Assembly (NCBI RefSeq): GCF_019097855.1
Contig: NZ_JAHRGL010000002.1
Location: forward strand, 62,001-126,000
Length of the DNA stretch: 64,000 nt
Direction of reading: 5' to 3'
Source of the DNA: Geopseudomonas aromaticivorans
GTDB taxonomy: Bacteria > Pseudomonadota > Gammaproteobacteria > Pseudomonadales > Pseudomonadaceae
Made by a program: the position numbers and the translations under genes. Numbering within the stretch: position 1 is the stretch's first letter; the number at the start of each line of letters is the position of its first letter. The notes under the pieces were generated by a model, which did no database searches, was not told where the DNA came from, and saw only the letters and a list, made by a program, of their open reading frames with translations. Below are positions 52,361 to 60,892 of this stretch, one piece after another.

Positions 52361-52374
52361 TATTGTTGTTGGTT
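52361..52374 (-). promoter_or_regulatory. Hfq/Crc-type A-rich motif before dctP
   Basis: mRNA sequence AACCAACAACAATA about 15-28 bases before the start. Confidence 0.55.
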
Positions 52375-52394
52375 GAGGCGACAGGGGACCGGGA

Positions 52395-53675
52395 TCAGCC
52401 GGCGAAGAACTTCATCGGCACCGTGACCAGTTCGGGGAACAGCACCAGCAGGAACAGCACGATCAGTTGCGCGATCAGGAAGGGGCCGACGCCGCGGACG
52501 ATCTCTTCCATCTTCAACTTGGAAACGCCGCACACCACGTTGAGCACCGTGCCCACCGGCGGGGTGATCAGGCCGATCGAGGTGTTGATGATGAACAGCA
52601 CGCCGAAGTACACCGGATCTATGCCGGCCTGGGTCACCGCTGGCATCAGCACCGGGGTGAGGATCAGGATCGCCGGGGTCATGTCCATCACCATGCCCAC
52701 CAGCACGATCAGCAGCATGATCACCAGCAGCAGGGTGGTCGGGTTGTCCATGAACGGCTCGAGCAGGCCGGCCAGCTGGCCCGGCAGGTCGGCGATGTTG
52801 ACCAGCCAGGAGGAGACCATGGCTGCGGCGACCAGGAACATCACCACCGAGGTGGTGCGCGCGGCAGAGATGATCACCTCGTACAGCTCGCTGACCTTCA
52901 GTTCGCGGTAGATCACCACGGCGACGAACAGCGAGTACACCGCGGCGACCACGGCGGCTTCGGTCGGGGTGAAGATGCCGAACTTGAGGCCGACGATGAT
53001 GATCACCGGCAGGCCCATGGCCCAGCTGCCGTCGAGCAGGGCGCGCAGCACTTCCTTGCGCGAGCGCTTGGGCGGCATCTCGACGTTTTCAGTGCGCGAG
53101 ACGAACCACCAGACGATGGCCAGGGCGAGGCCGAGCAGCAGGCCCGGGACGATGCCGGCCATGAACAGCTTGGAGATCGACACCCCCGAGGCGACGCCGA
53201 AGACGATGAAGCCGATGCTCGGCGGGATGATCGGCGCGATGATGCCGCCGGCGGCGATCAGGCCAGCCGAGCGCGAACGGCTGTGGCCGGCGCGCACCAT
53301 CATCGGCACCAGCAGGGCGGCCAGCGCGGCGGCGTCGGCCACCGCCGAGCCGGACAGCGAGGCGAGCAGGCAGGAGGCGATGATCGCCACGTAGCCGAGT
53401 CCGCCGCGCTTGTGGCCGACCAGGGCCATGGCGATGTTGACGATGCGCTTGGACAGGCCGCCGGCGTTCATGATTTCGCCGGCCAGCATGAAGAAGGGCA
53501 CGGCCATCAGCGGGAAGCTGTCGGCGCCGTTGAGCAGGTTCTGCGCGATGATCTGCGCGTCAAACAGGTCGAGGTGCAGCATCAGCGCCACGGCGACCAG
53601 CAGCAGGGCGAAGGCGATCGGAATCCCCAGGGCCATGCCGCCCAGCAGGGTGCCGAGGAAAATGGTCAGGGTCAT
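52395..53675 (-). CDS. dctM: TRAP transporter large permease
   Basis: 426 residues, twelve or so membrane helices. Segments LGIPIAFALLLVAV, FPLMAVPFFMLAGEIMNAGG, SGSAVADAAALAALLVPMM and GIIAPIIPPSIGFIVFG are highly typical of DctM. Start overlaps the dctQ stop (ATGA). Ion-driven carboxylate uptake across the inner membrane. Confidence 0.94.
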   Translation of the reverse strand: MTLTIFLGTLLGGMALGIPIAFALLLVAVALMLHLDLFDAQIIAQNLLNGADSFPLMAVPFFMLAGEIMNAGGLSKRIVNIAMALVGHKRGGLGYVAIIASCLLASLSGSAVADAAALAALLVPMMVRAGHSRSRSAGLIAAGGIIAPIIPPSIGFIVFGVASGVSISKLFMAGIVPGLLLGLALAIVWWFVSRTENVEMPPKRSRKEVLRALLDGSWAMGLPVIIIVGLKFGIFTPTEAAVVAAVYSLFVAVVIYRELKVSELYEVIISAARTTSVVMFLVAAAMVSSWLVNIADLPGQLAGLLEPFMDNPTTLLLVIMLLIVLVGMVMDMTPAILILTPVLMPAVTQAGIDPVYFGVLFIINTSIGLITPPVGTVLNVVCGVSKLKMEEIVRGVGPFLIAQLIVLFLLVLFPELVTVPMKFFAG

Positions 53676-54238
53676 CAGGCTTTCCTCCCGGCGCGGGCTT
53701 GCTGGCTGTGCTGCAGGTGTTCGATCTCGTCGGCGGCCTCGCTGTCCTTGATGGTCACCAACTCGTCGGCGGAGAGGCGGCCGGTAACGGCGAGGAACAG
53801 CTCATACAGCAGGATCAGGCCGGCATTGATGCCGAACACCACGCCGACGCCGTAGAACCAGGCCATCGACAGGCCGGAGGCGGGGGCCACCACGTCGAGG
53901 TTGATCTGCGCCTGCTGCCAGCTGCCGCTGAGGATCAGCCAGGTGATGAACAGCATCAGCAGGTGGCCGATGACCAGGCAGAAGCGCTTGCCGATGGGTG
54001 GCAGACGCTTGACCAGGCTGTCCAGACCAAGGTGGGCGCGTTCCTTGAGGGCGACCAGCGCACCGAGGAACACCATCCAGACGAAGAACCAGCGCGACAG
54101 CTCTTCCGACACGCTGATTCCGGAGTTGAAGGCGTAACGCAGGACCACGTTGCCGAAGACGAGTACCACCATGCCGAGCATGCACAGCACGATGAGCAGC
54201 TTGAGCAGGCGGAAGTAAAGGTCGGCTATTGTTTTCAT
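53675..54238 (-). CDS. dctQ: TRAP transporter small permease
   Basis: 187 residues, four membrane helices, with RYAFNSGISVSEELSRWFFVWMVFLGALVALKERAHLGLD, the DctQ signature. AAGAGG precedes the ATG. Followed by dctM in ATGA overlap. The 153 bases between it and aroE (54239-54392) carry no gene; minor hairpins only. Confidence 0.92.
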   Translation of the reverse strand: MKTIADLYFRLLKLLIVLCMLGMVVLVFGNVVLRYAFNSGISVSEELSRWFFVWMVFLGALVALKERAHLGLDSLVKRLPPIGKRFCLVIGHLLMLFITWLILSGSWQQAQINLDVVAPASGLSMAWFYGVGVVFGINAGLILLYELFLAVTGRLSADELVTIKDSEAADEIEHLQHSQQARAGRKA

Positions 54239-54392
54239 GATTGACCTCTTCGATGTGCACCGGGGCTTTGCTGGCCCGCGGCGAGCCTGGCCGACACTCC
54301 TGCAGGCATGGGCACCGGCTTGGCGGTGCTGTCTGTTGGGGAATGTCGGCCCCGGCTTATGTGGCCGCCGAAACGGCCACTCCTGGCATGCC

Positions 54393-55244
54393 TCAGCCCA
54401 TGCTGGCGAAGTGCGCCATCATCCGCCCGGCGTCGGCCGCGCGGCCGCTGAACAGCTCGAAGGCCTTGACCGCCTGGAACACCGCCATGTTGCTGCCATC
54501 GAGGGTCTGGCAGCCCAGCGCGCGGGCAGTGCGCAGCAGTTCGGTTTCCAGCGGGAAGTAGATGATCTCCGCCACCCACAGCTCGGCGCGCAGCAGCTCG
54601 GCCGGCAGCGGCATGCCCGGCAGCTTGGCCATGCCGACCGGGGTGGTGTTGACCAGGCCCTGGGCTTCGGTCATCGACGCCGGCAGGTTGCTGCCGGCCT
54701 GGGCGCGGCCGGCACCGAAACTGGCGCTGAGGTTGGCGGCCAGCTCGGCGGCGCGCGCCGGCTCGACGTCGAAGATGGTCAGCTGCTGCACGCCTGCCTG
54801 CAGCAGGGCGTGGGCCACCGCGGCGCCGGCGCCACCGGCGCCCATCTGCACCACGCGCTCGCGCGCCACGTCGGACAGGCCGCGGCGGAAGCCTTCGGCG
54901 AAGCCCAGGCAGTCGGTGTTGTGGCCGATGCGCTTGCCGTCCTGGAACACCACGGTGTTCACCGCGCCGATGCCGCGGGCTTCCGGCGACAGCTCGTCGA
55001 GCAGCGGGATGATCGCCTGCTTGCACGGGAAGGTGATGTTCAGGCCGGTGAAGCCCATGCGCTGGGCGGCGCTCAGCAGGTCCGGCAGGGCCTGGGTGTC
55101 GAGGCCGAGCTGGTCCAGGTCGATCAGGCGGTACAGGGTGCGGATGCCCTGGGCGTCGCCCTCGTGCTCGTGCATGGCCGGGGTGCGCGAGGCCTGGATG
55201 CCGGCGCCGATCAGGCCGGCGAGGATGCTGGAAGTCTGGGTCAT
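54393..55244 (-). CDS. NAD-type quinate/shikimate dehydrogenase family protein (paralogue 2)
   Basis: 283 residues. LNITFPCKQ with Lys75, AVNTVVF, and GHNTDCLGFAEG with Asp111 match the bacterial quinate/shikimate dehydrogenase group (RifI2/QsuD type). The nucleotide motif GAGGAG (135-140) leads to Asp159 in IFDVEPAR, which favours NAD. It should oxidise quinate or shikimate in the catabolic direction. Starts eight bases after the aroQ stop and precedes the TRAP genes. The window shows no PQQ-dependent quinate dehydrogenase. Confidence 0.85.
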   Translation of the reverse strand: MTQTSSILAGLIGAGIQASRTPAMHEHEGDAQGIRTLYRLIDLDQLGLDTQALPDLLSAAQRMGFTGLNITFPCKQAIIPLLDELSPEARGIGAVNTVVFQDGKRIGHNTDCLGFAEGFRRGLSDVARERVVQMGAGGAGAAVAHALLQAGVQQLTIFDVEPARAAELAANLSASFGAGRAQAGSNLPASMTEAQGLVNTTPVGMAKLPGMPLPAELLRAELWVAEIIYFPLETELLRTARALGCQTLDGSNMAVFQAVKAFELFSGRAADAGRMMAHFASMG

Positions 55245-55252
55245 GATTGATC

Positions 55253-55693
55253 TCAACCGTTGAGCAGGTGGGCGAAGTGGGTCAGGCCCATGCGGTAGCC
55301 GTGGGTGCCGAAACCGCAGAGCACGCCGACGGCGACGCCGGAGACGAACGAGTGGTGACGGAATTCCTCGCGCTTGTGCACGTTGGAGATGTGCACTTCG
55401 ATCACCGGCAGTTCGGCGGCGACCAGGGCGTCGCGGATGGCCACGGAGGTGTGGGTCCAGGCGCCGGGATTGATCAGGATGCCGGCGCAGCGGCTGCGTG
55501 CCTGATGGATCCAGTCGATCAGCTGGCCTTCGTGGTTGGTCTGGCGGAACTCGACTTCCAGGCCGCACTCGCTGGCGGTGCGCTGGCAGAGGACTTCGAC
55601 GTCGGCGAGGGTTTCATGGCCGTAGGTGTCGGGTTCGCGGGTGCCCAGCATGTTCAGGTTGGGCCCGTTGAGGACGAGGATCAGGTGCGACAT
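55253..55693 (-). CDS. aroQ: Type II 3-dehydroquinate dehydratase, probably catabolic
   Basis: 146 residues. [20 protein letters not shown] carries Arg19 and catalytic Tyr24; [12 protein letters not shown] holds Asn75; HISN holds His101. Converts 3-dehydroquinate to 3-dehydroshikimate. The operon position with aroE paralogue 2 and the TRAP genes, and the TetR-like operator in its promoter, argue for a catabolic (QuiB-like) role; a biosynthetic copy should exist elsewhere. CGGAG precedes the ATG 55693. The leader contains AAAAACAACAAC. Confidence 0.93.
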   Translation of the reverse strand: MSHLILVLNGPNLNMLGTREPDTYGHETLADVEVLCQRTASECGLEVEFRQTNHEGQLIDWIHQARSRCAGILINPGAWTHTSVAIRDALVAAELPVIEVHISNVHKREEFRHHSFVSGVAVGVLCGFGTHGYRMGLTHFAHLLNG

Positions 55694-55705
55694 GCGCGCG
55701 TTCTC

Positions 55706-55721
55706 CGTTGTTGTTTTTGTC
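55706..55721 (-). promoter_or_regulatory. Hfq/Crc-type A-rich motif before aroQ
   Basis: mRNA sequence GACAAAAACAACAACG immediately before the GGAGA ribosome site. Confidence 0.6.
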
Positions 55722-55755
55722 ACCGGGCGGATGCCGGTAGTGAGCGGAAAAATGT

Positions 55756-55769
55756 ACTAACCGGTTAAT
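55756..55769. promoter_or_regulatory. TetR-like operator in the aroQ promoter
   Basis: ACTAAC-CG-GTTAAT. Towards aroQ it reads ATTAACCGGTTAGTACATT, with TTGACT just upstream as a -35 candidate, so the repeat would lie between -35 and -10. A weak GTTCGACTATCGGG at 55945 resembles the PcaR-like box. Confidence 0.65.
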
Positions 55770-56036
55770 CCAGTCAATAGCGCGAAAAGGCGGGTGGGAG
55801 CGTTGCAAGAGGACGGCGGGAGCTGCCGTCGAACTGCGGCAAGGCGCCGCAAGCTGGCGATTTACGGGGGCCGGAGGAGGGGGAAGGATGTACTTCGGTG
55901 AGGCGCGGCGCTCCGTTGCGGGGTGCTTTGAGGGGCAATAAAGTGTTCGACTATCGGGCGAAAGGGCGCTTGGCGAGGACGATGGTGATCGCCGGCAACC
56001 GCAGGAGCGACGCCCTTATCGCGGAAAAACATGCTG

Positions 56037-56205
56037 ATCGTTCCCACGCTCTGGCGTGGGAACGCGGCAGTGGACGTCTGGCATCCTTGATCGTTCCCAC
56101 GCTCCCGCGTGGGAATGCGGCCCTTGACGCTCCGCGTCATTTCCTCGCGGTATGGGACGCGGAGCGTCCGGGCATGGCTCCCACGCAGGAGCGTGGGAGC
56201 CATCG
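56037..56205. repeat. Compound REP-type repeat block
   Basis: Three palindromes built on GTTCCCACGC-N-GCGTGGGAA or its GGCTCCCACGC form (about 56037, 56089 and 56173), plus GACGCTCCGCGTC with inverse GACGCGGAGCGTC. Same family as the block at 59157. It fills most of the 55770-56219 interval; no gene is seen there. Confidence 0.8.
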
Positions 56206-56219
56206 ATTTCAACAGGCTG

Positions 56220-57770
56220 CTAGCGCAGCCCGAGGCGCTTGGCGAGCCGATGCAGGTTGGCGCGGTCCATGCCCAGCGCGCGGGCGGCGGCGGCCCAGTT
56301 GTGCTGATGCTGCTCCAGCGCAGCGCCGACCTGCTGGCGCTGGAACTGCTCGACCGCCTCGCGCAGGTCGCCGACCGCTTGGGGCGGGCTGCTGACTGGG
56401 CTGTCGGGCGGTGGCGCGGCGATGTATTTGCCCTGCAGATCCAGCAGTTCGGCACCGATGCTGAGAATTCGTCGCCGTTCGCCGGCGGCCATGGCCTTGA
56501 GCGCGGCGCGGCCGATCAGGTGCTCCAGTTCGCGAACGTTGCCCGGCCAGTCGTAGGTCAGCAGCGCGGCCTGGGCCTCGCTGGTCAGGCGCAGGCTGCG
56601 CAGGCCGAGGCGGGCGCGGTTCTCCTCGAGGAAGTAGCCGGCCAGCAGCAGCACGTCGTGGCCGCGCTCGCGCAGCGGCGGCACCGGCAGCGGATAGACG
56701 CTGAGGCGGTGGTAGAGGTCGGCGCGGAAGCGCCCGGCGCGCACTTCCTCGGCCAGGTCGCGGTTGGTGGCGGCGATCACCCGGACGTCCACCCGGTGTT
56801 CGCGGTCGGAGCCGACCCGCTGCAGCTGGCCGCTCTGCAGCACGCGCAGCAGCTTGGCCTGCATCGCCAGCGGCAGCTCGCCGACTTCGTCGAGGAACAG
56901 GCTGCCGCCGTCGGCCAGCTCGAACTTGCCGTGGCGCTCGCTGACCGCGCCGGAGAACGCGCCGCGGACGTGACCGAACAGCTCGCTCTCCACCAGGGTG
57001 TCCGGCAGCGCCGCGCAGTTGAGGCTGATCAGCGGCTTGCGCGCGCGCGGCGAGGCGCTGTGGATGGCCTGGGCCACCAGTTCCTTGCCGACCCCGGTCT
57101 CGCCGCTGATCAGCACGCTGAGGTCGCTGCCGGCGACCAGGGCGATTTCCTCGAGCAGGCGCCGGTGCTCGCGGCTCTGGCCGATCAGCTCGCGGTCGGC
57201 CTGCTGCCCGGCGGCCTGGCGATAGACCTCTACCAGCTGCTCGTCGTGCTCGGCACGGCGGGTCAGGTCGCTGATCCGCTCGGCAGCGCGCACGGTGGCG
57301 GCGGCCAGGCTGGCGAAGGCTTCCAGGTTGTCCAAGTCGATGTGGTCGAAGCGCGACGGGTCGAGGGAGTCGAGGGTCAGCAGGCCCCAGGGCTGCTCGT
57401 CCAGGTACAGCGGACAGCCCATGCAGTCGTGCACCTCCAGGTGACCGTGCAGCCCCTCGACCAGCCCGTCGTAGGGATCGGGCAGGGCGCAGTCGGCGGC
57501 GAAACGGGTCAGCCCGCGATGCTCCAGCAGCGCCGCGAGACGCGGATGCTCGCTGACGCGAAAGCGCCGGCCGAGGGTATCGGCGCTCAGGCCGTCGACC
57601 GCCAGCGGCACCAGTGTGTCGCCATCCAGGCGCAGCAGGGCGGCGGCGTCGGCCGGCAGCAGCGCGCGCAGCGCGCCGAGCAGACGGCGGTAGCGCTCCT
57701 CCTCGGGCAGCTCGCGGGACAGATCGGCCACCAGAGGGATGAGGGCGCGCAGCAGGGGATGCGTTGTCAT
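56220..57770 (-). CDS. fhpR: Sigma-54-dependent NO-responsive activator (NorR/FhpR type)
   Basis: 516 residues. GAF domain (about 15-165), then AAA+ domain with Walker [13 protein letters not shown], the sigma-54 contact loop GAFSGA (a Ser variant of GAFTGA) and Walker [13 protein letters not shown], then a Fis-type helix-turn-helix [24 protein letters not shown]. Divergent from the flavohaemoglobin gene, which it should activate in response to nitric oxide. A GTC-N5-GAT box overlaps its start codon, suggesting autorepression. Confidence 0.93.
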   Translation of the reverse strand: MTTHPLLRALIPLVADLSRELPEEERYRRLLGALRALLPADAAALLRLDGDTLVPLAVDGLSADTLGRRFRVSEHPRLAALLEHRGLTRFAADCALPDPYDGLVEGLHGHLEVHDCMGCPLYLDEQPWGLLTLDSLDPSRFDHIDLDNLEAFASLAAATVRAAERISDLTRRAEHDEQLVEVYRQAAGQQADRELIGQSREHRRLLEEIALVAGSDLSVLISGETGVGKELVAQAIHSASPRARKPLISLNCAALPDTLVESELFGHVRGAFSGAVSERHGKFELADGGSLFLDEVGELPLAMQAKLLRVLQSGQLQRVGSDREHRVDVRVIAATNRDLAEEVRAGRFRADLYHRLSVYPLPVPPLRERGHDVLLLAGYFLEENRARLGLRSLRLTSEAQAALLTYDWPGNVRELEHLIGRAALKAMAAGERRRILSIGAELLDLQGKYIAAPPPDSPVSSPPQAVGDLREAVEQFQRQQVGAALEQHQHNWAAAARALGMDRANLHRLAKRLGLR

Positions 57771-57820
57771 TTTGATACCGTGCTGTCGATTTGACAGCGA
57801 AAAACTGTTGTCATGCCGAC
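57766..57820. promoter_or_regulatory. Three NorR-type boxes between fhpR and fhp
   Basis: GTCATTTTGAT (57766-57776), GTCGATTTGAC (57785-57795) and GTCATGCCGAC (57810-57820), each GTC-N5-GAY, spaced 19 and 25 bases. NorR sites in E. coli norVW are also three and of the form GTCA-N3-TGAC. Confidence 0.7.
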
Positions 57821-57861
57821 TCGCTATCTTGATAAGTTATTGTTTTTTAAGGACAAAAAAT

Positions 57862-57878
57862 CTGGCACGGAAACTGAT
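57862..57878 (+). promoter_or_regulatory. Putative sigma-54 promoter of fhp
   Basis: CTGGCACGGAAACTGAT: -24 element is perfect (CTGGCACG), -12 element is imperfect (CTGAT for TTGCW). Position between the activator boxes and the gene fits. Confidence 0.5.
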
Positions 57879-57951
57879 AAGACCATTGTGCTTGCAGTTC
57901 ATGCGGCCTGTCGATGGCCGCTCACCCCTTGGTCCTGTTCAGGAGTTGCCC

Positions 57952-59133
57952 ATGCTGTCCGATCAACACCGCGCCATCATCAAAGCCACCGTCCCGCTGC
58001 TGGAAACCGGCGGCGAAGCGCTGACCAAGCATTTCTACAAGATCATGCTTGGCGAGTACCCGCAGGTGAAGGTGCTGTTCAACCAGGCCCACCAGGCCAG
58101 CGGCGACCAGCCGCGCGCGCTGGCCAACAGCGTGCTGATGTACGCCCGCCACATCGACCGCCTCGAGGCGCTCGGCCCGCTGGTCGGGCAGATCGTGCAC
58201 AAGCACGTGTCGCTGCAGATCCTGCCGGAGCACTACCCGATCGTCGGCGCCTGCCTGCTGCGCGCCATCCGCGAGGTGCTCGGCGAGGAAATCGCCACCG
58301 ACGAGGTGATCGCCGCCTGGGCTGCCGCCTACGGGCAACTGGCCGACATCCTGATCGGCGCCGAGGAAGCGGTGTACGCCGCCAACGAGAGCAAGGAAGG
58401 CGGCTGGCGCGGCTCGCGTCAGTTCCGGGTGGCGCGCAAGGAAGCCGAGAGCGAGGAGATCACCTCCTTCTACCTGGTGCCGGTGGACGGCGGCGCGGTG
58501 CCGGAATTCGTGCCCGGCCAGTACCTGGGCCTGCGCTTCGTCATCGACGGCGAGGAAACCCGCCGCAACTACTCGCTGTCCGCCGCGCCGAACGGCCGCG
58601 AGCTGCGCATCAGCGTCAAGCGCGAGGAGGGCGGCAAGATCTCCAACTTCCTGCACGATCAGGTGCAGGTCGGCGACGAGCTGGAAGTGTTCCCGCCGGC
58701 CGGCGACTTCGTCCTGCAGGACAGCGACAAGCCGCTGGCGCTGATCACCGCTGGCGTCGGCATCACCCCGGCGGTGGCCATGCTCGAGCAGGCGCTGGAG
58801 ACTGGCCGGGAAGTGCGCTTCATCCACTTCGCCCGCCACGGCGGCGTGCATGCCTTCCGCGAGTGGCTGGACGCCAAGAGCGAGCAGCATCCGCAGCTGA
58901 GCCGCTTCTACTGCTACAGCGAGCCGCGCGAAGGCGATGCCGCCGACGCCGAGGGCTTCAGCAGCGCGGCGCTGCTCAACGACTGGCTGCCGGAGCAGCG
59001 CGACCTGGACGCCTACTTCCTCGGTCCGAAGCCGTTCATGGCCCAGGTGAAGAAGCAGCTCGCCGAGCTGGGCGTGCCGGAAGATCAGTGCCGCTACGAG
59101 TTCTTCGGCCCGGCGGCGGCGCTGGAGGCTTGA
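57952..59133 (+). CDS. fhp: Flavohaemoglobin, nitric oxide dioxygenase
   Basis: 393 residues. N-terminal globin with Tyr29 (KHFYKIML), Gln53 (GDQPRALA) and proximal His85 (VHKHVSLQ). FAD domain motif RNYSLSAAP, NAD motif LITAGVGITPAVAMLEQAL, and C-terminal YFLGPKPFM. Oxidises NO to nitrate using O2 and NADPH, cytoplasmic. AGGAG lies six bases ahead of the ATG; longer upstream frames cross the promoter and are rejected. Controlled by fhpR in divergence. Confidence 0.96.
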   Translation: MLSDQHRAIIKATVPLLETGGEALTKHFYKIMLGEYPQVKVLFNQAHQASGDQPRALANSVLMYARHIDRLEALGPLVGQIVHKHVSLQILPEHYPIVGACLLRAIREVLGEEIATDEVIAAWAAAYGQLADILIGAEEAVYAANESKEGGWRGSRQFRVARKEAESEEITSFYLVPVDGGAVPEFVPGQYLGLRFVIDGEETRRNYSLSAAPNGRELRISVKREEGGKISNFLHDQVQVGDELEVFPPAGDFVLQDSDKPLALITAGVGITPAVAMLEQALETGREVRFIHFARHGGVHAFREWLDAKSEQHPQLSRFYCYSEPREGDAADAEGFSSAALLNDWLPEQRDLDAYFLGPKPFMAQVKKQLAELGVPEDQCRYEFFGPAAALEA

Positions 59134-59156
59134 GCTAGGCTCAGCGGGTAAGGCGT

Positions 59157-59275
59157 GATCGTTCCCACGCTCCGGCGTGGGAATGCCGCGTATGGACGCT
59201 CCGCGTCCGGACACCGCCGTGGGTTGGGGCGCGGAGCGCCCGCAGGCCGGTACCCACGCCGGAGCGTGGGCACCA
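59157..59275. repeat. REP-type repeat block
   Basis: GTTCCCACGCTCCGGCGTGG (about 59160) and inverse ACCCACGCCGGAGCGTGGGC (about 59251), with GACGCTCCGCGTCC and GGGCGCGGAGCGCCC between. Relative of the 56037 block. Confidence 0.8.
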
Positions 59276-59291
59276 TCGGTAAAGGCTTCCG

Positions 59292-59385
59292 TAGGGTGGA
59301 AAACACGCGTAGCGTTTTTCCACCAGACTCCGAGTGAGATGGTGGGAAAGGCCTGCGGCCGTTTCCCACCCTAGGCCAGCCACCC
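59292..59385. repeat. Second repeat type, GGTGGAAAA palindrome
   Basis: GTAGGGTGGAAAACACGCG and TAGCGTTTTTCCACC form a stem; a second GGTGGGAAA/TTTCCCACC pair follows. Intergenic palindromes of this kind are widespread in Pseudomonas. Completes the interval 59134-59408. Confidence 0.7.
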
Positions 59386-59408
59386 GGATTTCGTGCAAGG
59401 AACTCCCC

Positions 59409-60599
59409 ATGCAGTTGGTCGACCGCAAGGCCCTGTTGCAGATCGCGCCGCTGTGGCGCCTCGCTTTTCGTCCCTTCTTCCTCGCCGGTACGGTCTTCGC
59501 CGCGCTGGCCATTCCCCTCTGGCTCGGCGTGCTGGCCGGTTGGTGGCCCGCCTGGCAACCGGCCGGCGGCGCGCTGGGCTGGCATCGTCACGAGATGCTG
59601 TTCGGCTTTGGCGCGGCGATCATCGCCGGCTTCCTGCTCACCGCGGCGCAGAACTGGAGCGGCCGCCCGGGGCCGAGCGGTCGGCCGCTGGCGGCGCTGG
59701 CGCTGCTGTGGCTGGCCGCGCGCCTGGCCTGGCTGCTGGGCGCGCCGCTGTGGCTGCTGATCCCCCTGGAGCTGGCCTTCCTGCCGGCCGTGGCGCTGGT
59801 GCTCGGGCGCATGCTCTGGGCGGTGCGCCAGGTGCGCAACTACCCCACCGTTGGCGTGCTGGTGCTGCTGACCCTGGCCGATCTGCTGGTGCTGGTTGGC
59901 CTCGCCCAGGGCAACGAGACCTGGCAGCGCCAGGGCGTGATCGCCGCGCTGTGGCTGGTCGCGGCGATGATGGGGCTGATCGGCGGGCGGGTGATCCCGT
60001 TCTTCACCCAGCGCGGCCTCGGCCGTCCGGCGCAGGTGCCGGCGCTGCCGTGGCTGGAGTGGAGCGCCCAGGGCGGTCTGCTGCTGATTGCCGTGCTCAC
60101 CGCCATGGGGCCGGCCCTGCAGCCGCAGGCCTGGCTGGGCGCGCTGTTCGCCCTGGTCGCGTTGCTGCATGGCGTGCGCCTGGCGCGCTGGCACGACGCC
60201 GGCCTGTGGCGGGTGCCGCTGCTGTGGTCGCTGCACCTGGCCTACGCCTGGCTGGTGATCGCCCTGGCCGGGCAGGCTCTGTGGCACTTCGGCGTGCTGG
60301 CCAATGCCAGCCTGGCGCTGCACGCCCTGGGCGTCGGTGGCATCGGCGGCCTGATCTTGGCGATGACCGCGCGGGTCAGCCTCGGCCATACCGGTCGGCC
60401 GCTGCAGCCACCCAAGGCGCTGGCCTGGGCGTTTTCCCTGGTCAATCTCGGCGCCGCCGGGCGGGTGCTGCTGCCGCCATTCTGGCCGCTGGGCAGCCTG
60501 CTGCTGGCCGGCGCTGCCTGGACCGCCGCCTTCGGCCTGTTCGTCTGGCACTACGCACCGATGCTGTGCAAGCCGCGGCTGGACGGTCAGCCGGGCTGA
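59409..60599 (+). CDS. nnrS: NnrS-family haem/copper membrane protein
   Basis: 396 residues, about twelve membrane helices. FRPFFLAGTVFAALAIPLWL and GGALGWHRHEMLFGFGAAIIAGFLLTA are the NnrS signature, with more histidines in helices that can bind haem and copper. NnrS lowers nitrosative damage and accompanies nitrate-reducing or NO-detoxifying genes. AAGGA precedes the ATG. Follows fhp by 275 bases of repeats; likely shares its NO response. Confidence 0.92.
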   Translation: MQLVDRKALLQIAPLWRLAFRPFFLAGTVFAALAIPLWLGVLAGWWPAWQPAGGALGWHRHEMLFGFGAAIIAGFLLTAAQNWSGRPGPSGRPLAALALLWLAARLAWLLGAPLWLLIPLELAFLPAVALVLGRMLWAVRQVRNYPTVGVLVLLTLADLLVLVGLAQGNETWQRQGVIAALWLVAAMMGLIGGRVIPFFTQRGLGRPAQVPALPWLEWSAQGGLLLIAVLTAMGPALQPQAWLGALFALVALLHGVRLARWHDAGLWRVPLLWSLHLAYAWLVIALAGQALWHFGVLANASLALHALGVGGIGGLILAMTARVSLGHTGRPLQPPKALAWAFSLVNLGAAGRVLLPPFWPLGSLLLAGAAWTAAFGLFVWHYAPMLCKPRLDGQPG

Positions 60600-60693
60600 C
60601 CCCTGCGGCCATGGGCGCACCTCGCGGCGTGCCTGCGTCCGCAAAGGCCGCACCATGGCAGTAGGCAACCCCCTCCCAAGTTCTATTCCGCGC

Positions 60694-60731
60694 TGAGCGG
60701 TCGCAGCCCGACAATGGGCTGCGACCGCTCA
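60694..60731. repeat. Perfect 16-bp stem hairpin between nnrS and the hupE-like gene
   Basis: TGAGCGGTCGCAGCCC and its exact complement around the loop GACAAT. No T-run on either side, so a REP-like or Rho-assisted element rather than a classical terminator. Confidence 0.7.
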
Positions 60732-60892
60732 GGTAGCGGGTGATCTGCTTGAACTCAGCCTCCGCTCCCCCGGCGTCACTCCCTACCCGAGGCGCCGGTC
60801 TTCCTGATCGAGCGCCCCCGCACGGCTGGTTCGTGCTCTGCCGGCGCTCGCCTGTGCGGCGACCTCGCAACCACCACCAACAGGAGCATTCC

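Noticed and set aside
55945-55958. GTTCGACTATCGGG as another PcaR-like site
   Set aside because: One mismatch in the core and about 250 bases from aroQ; kept only as a note.
60694-60731. Classical terminator after nnrS
   Set aside because: The stem is perfect but no T-run follows on either strand, so it is listed as a repeat hairpin.
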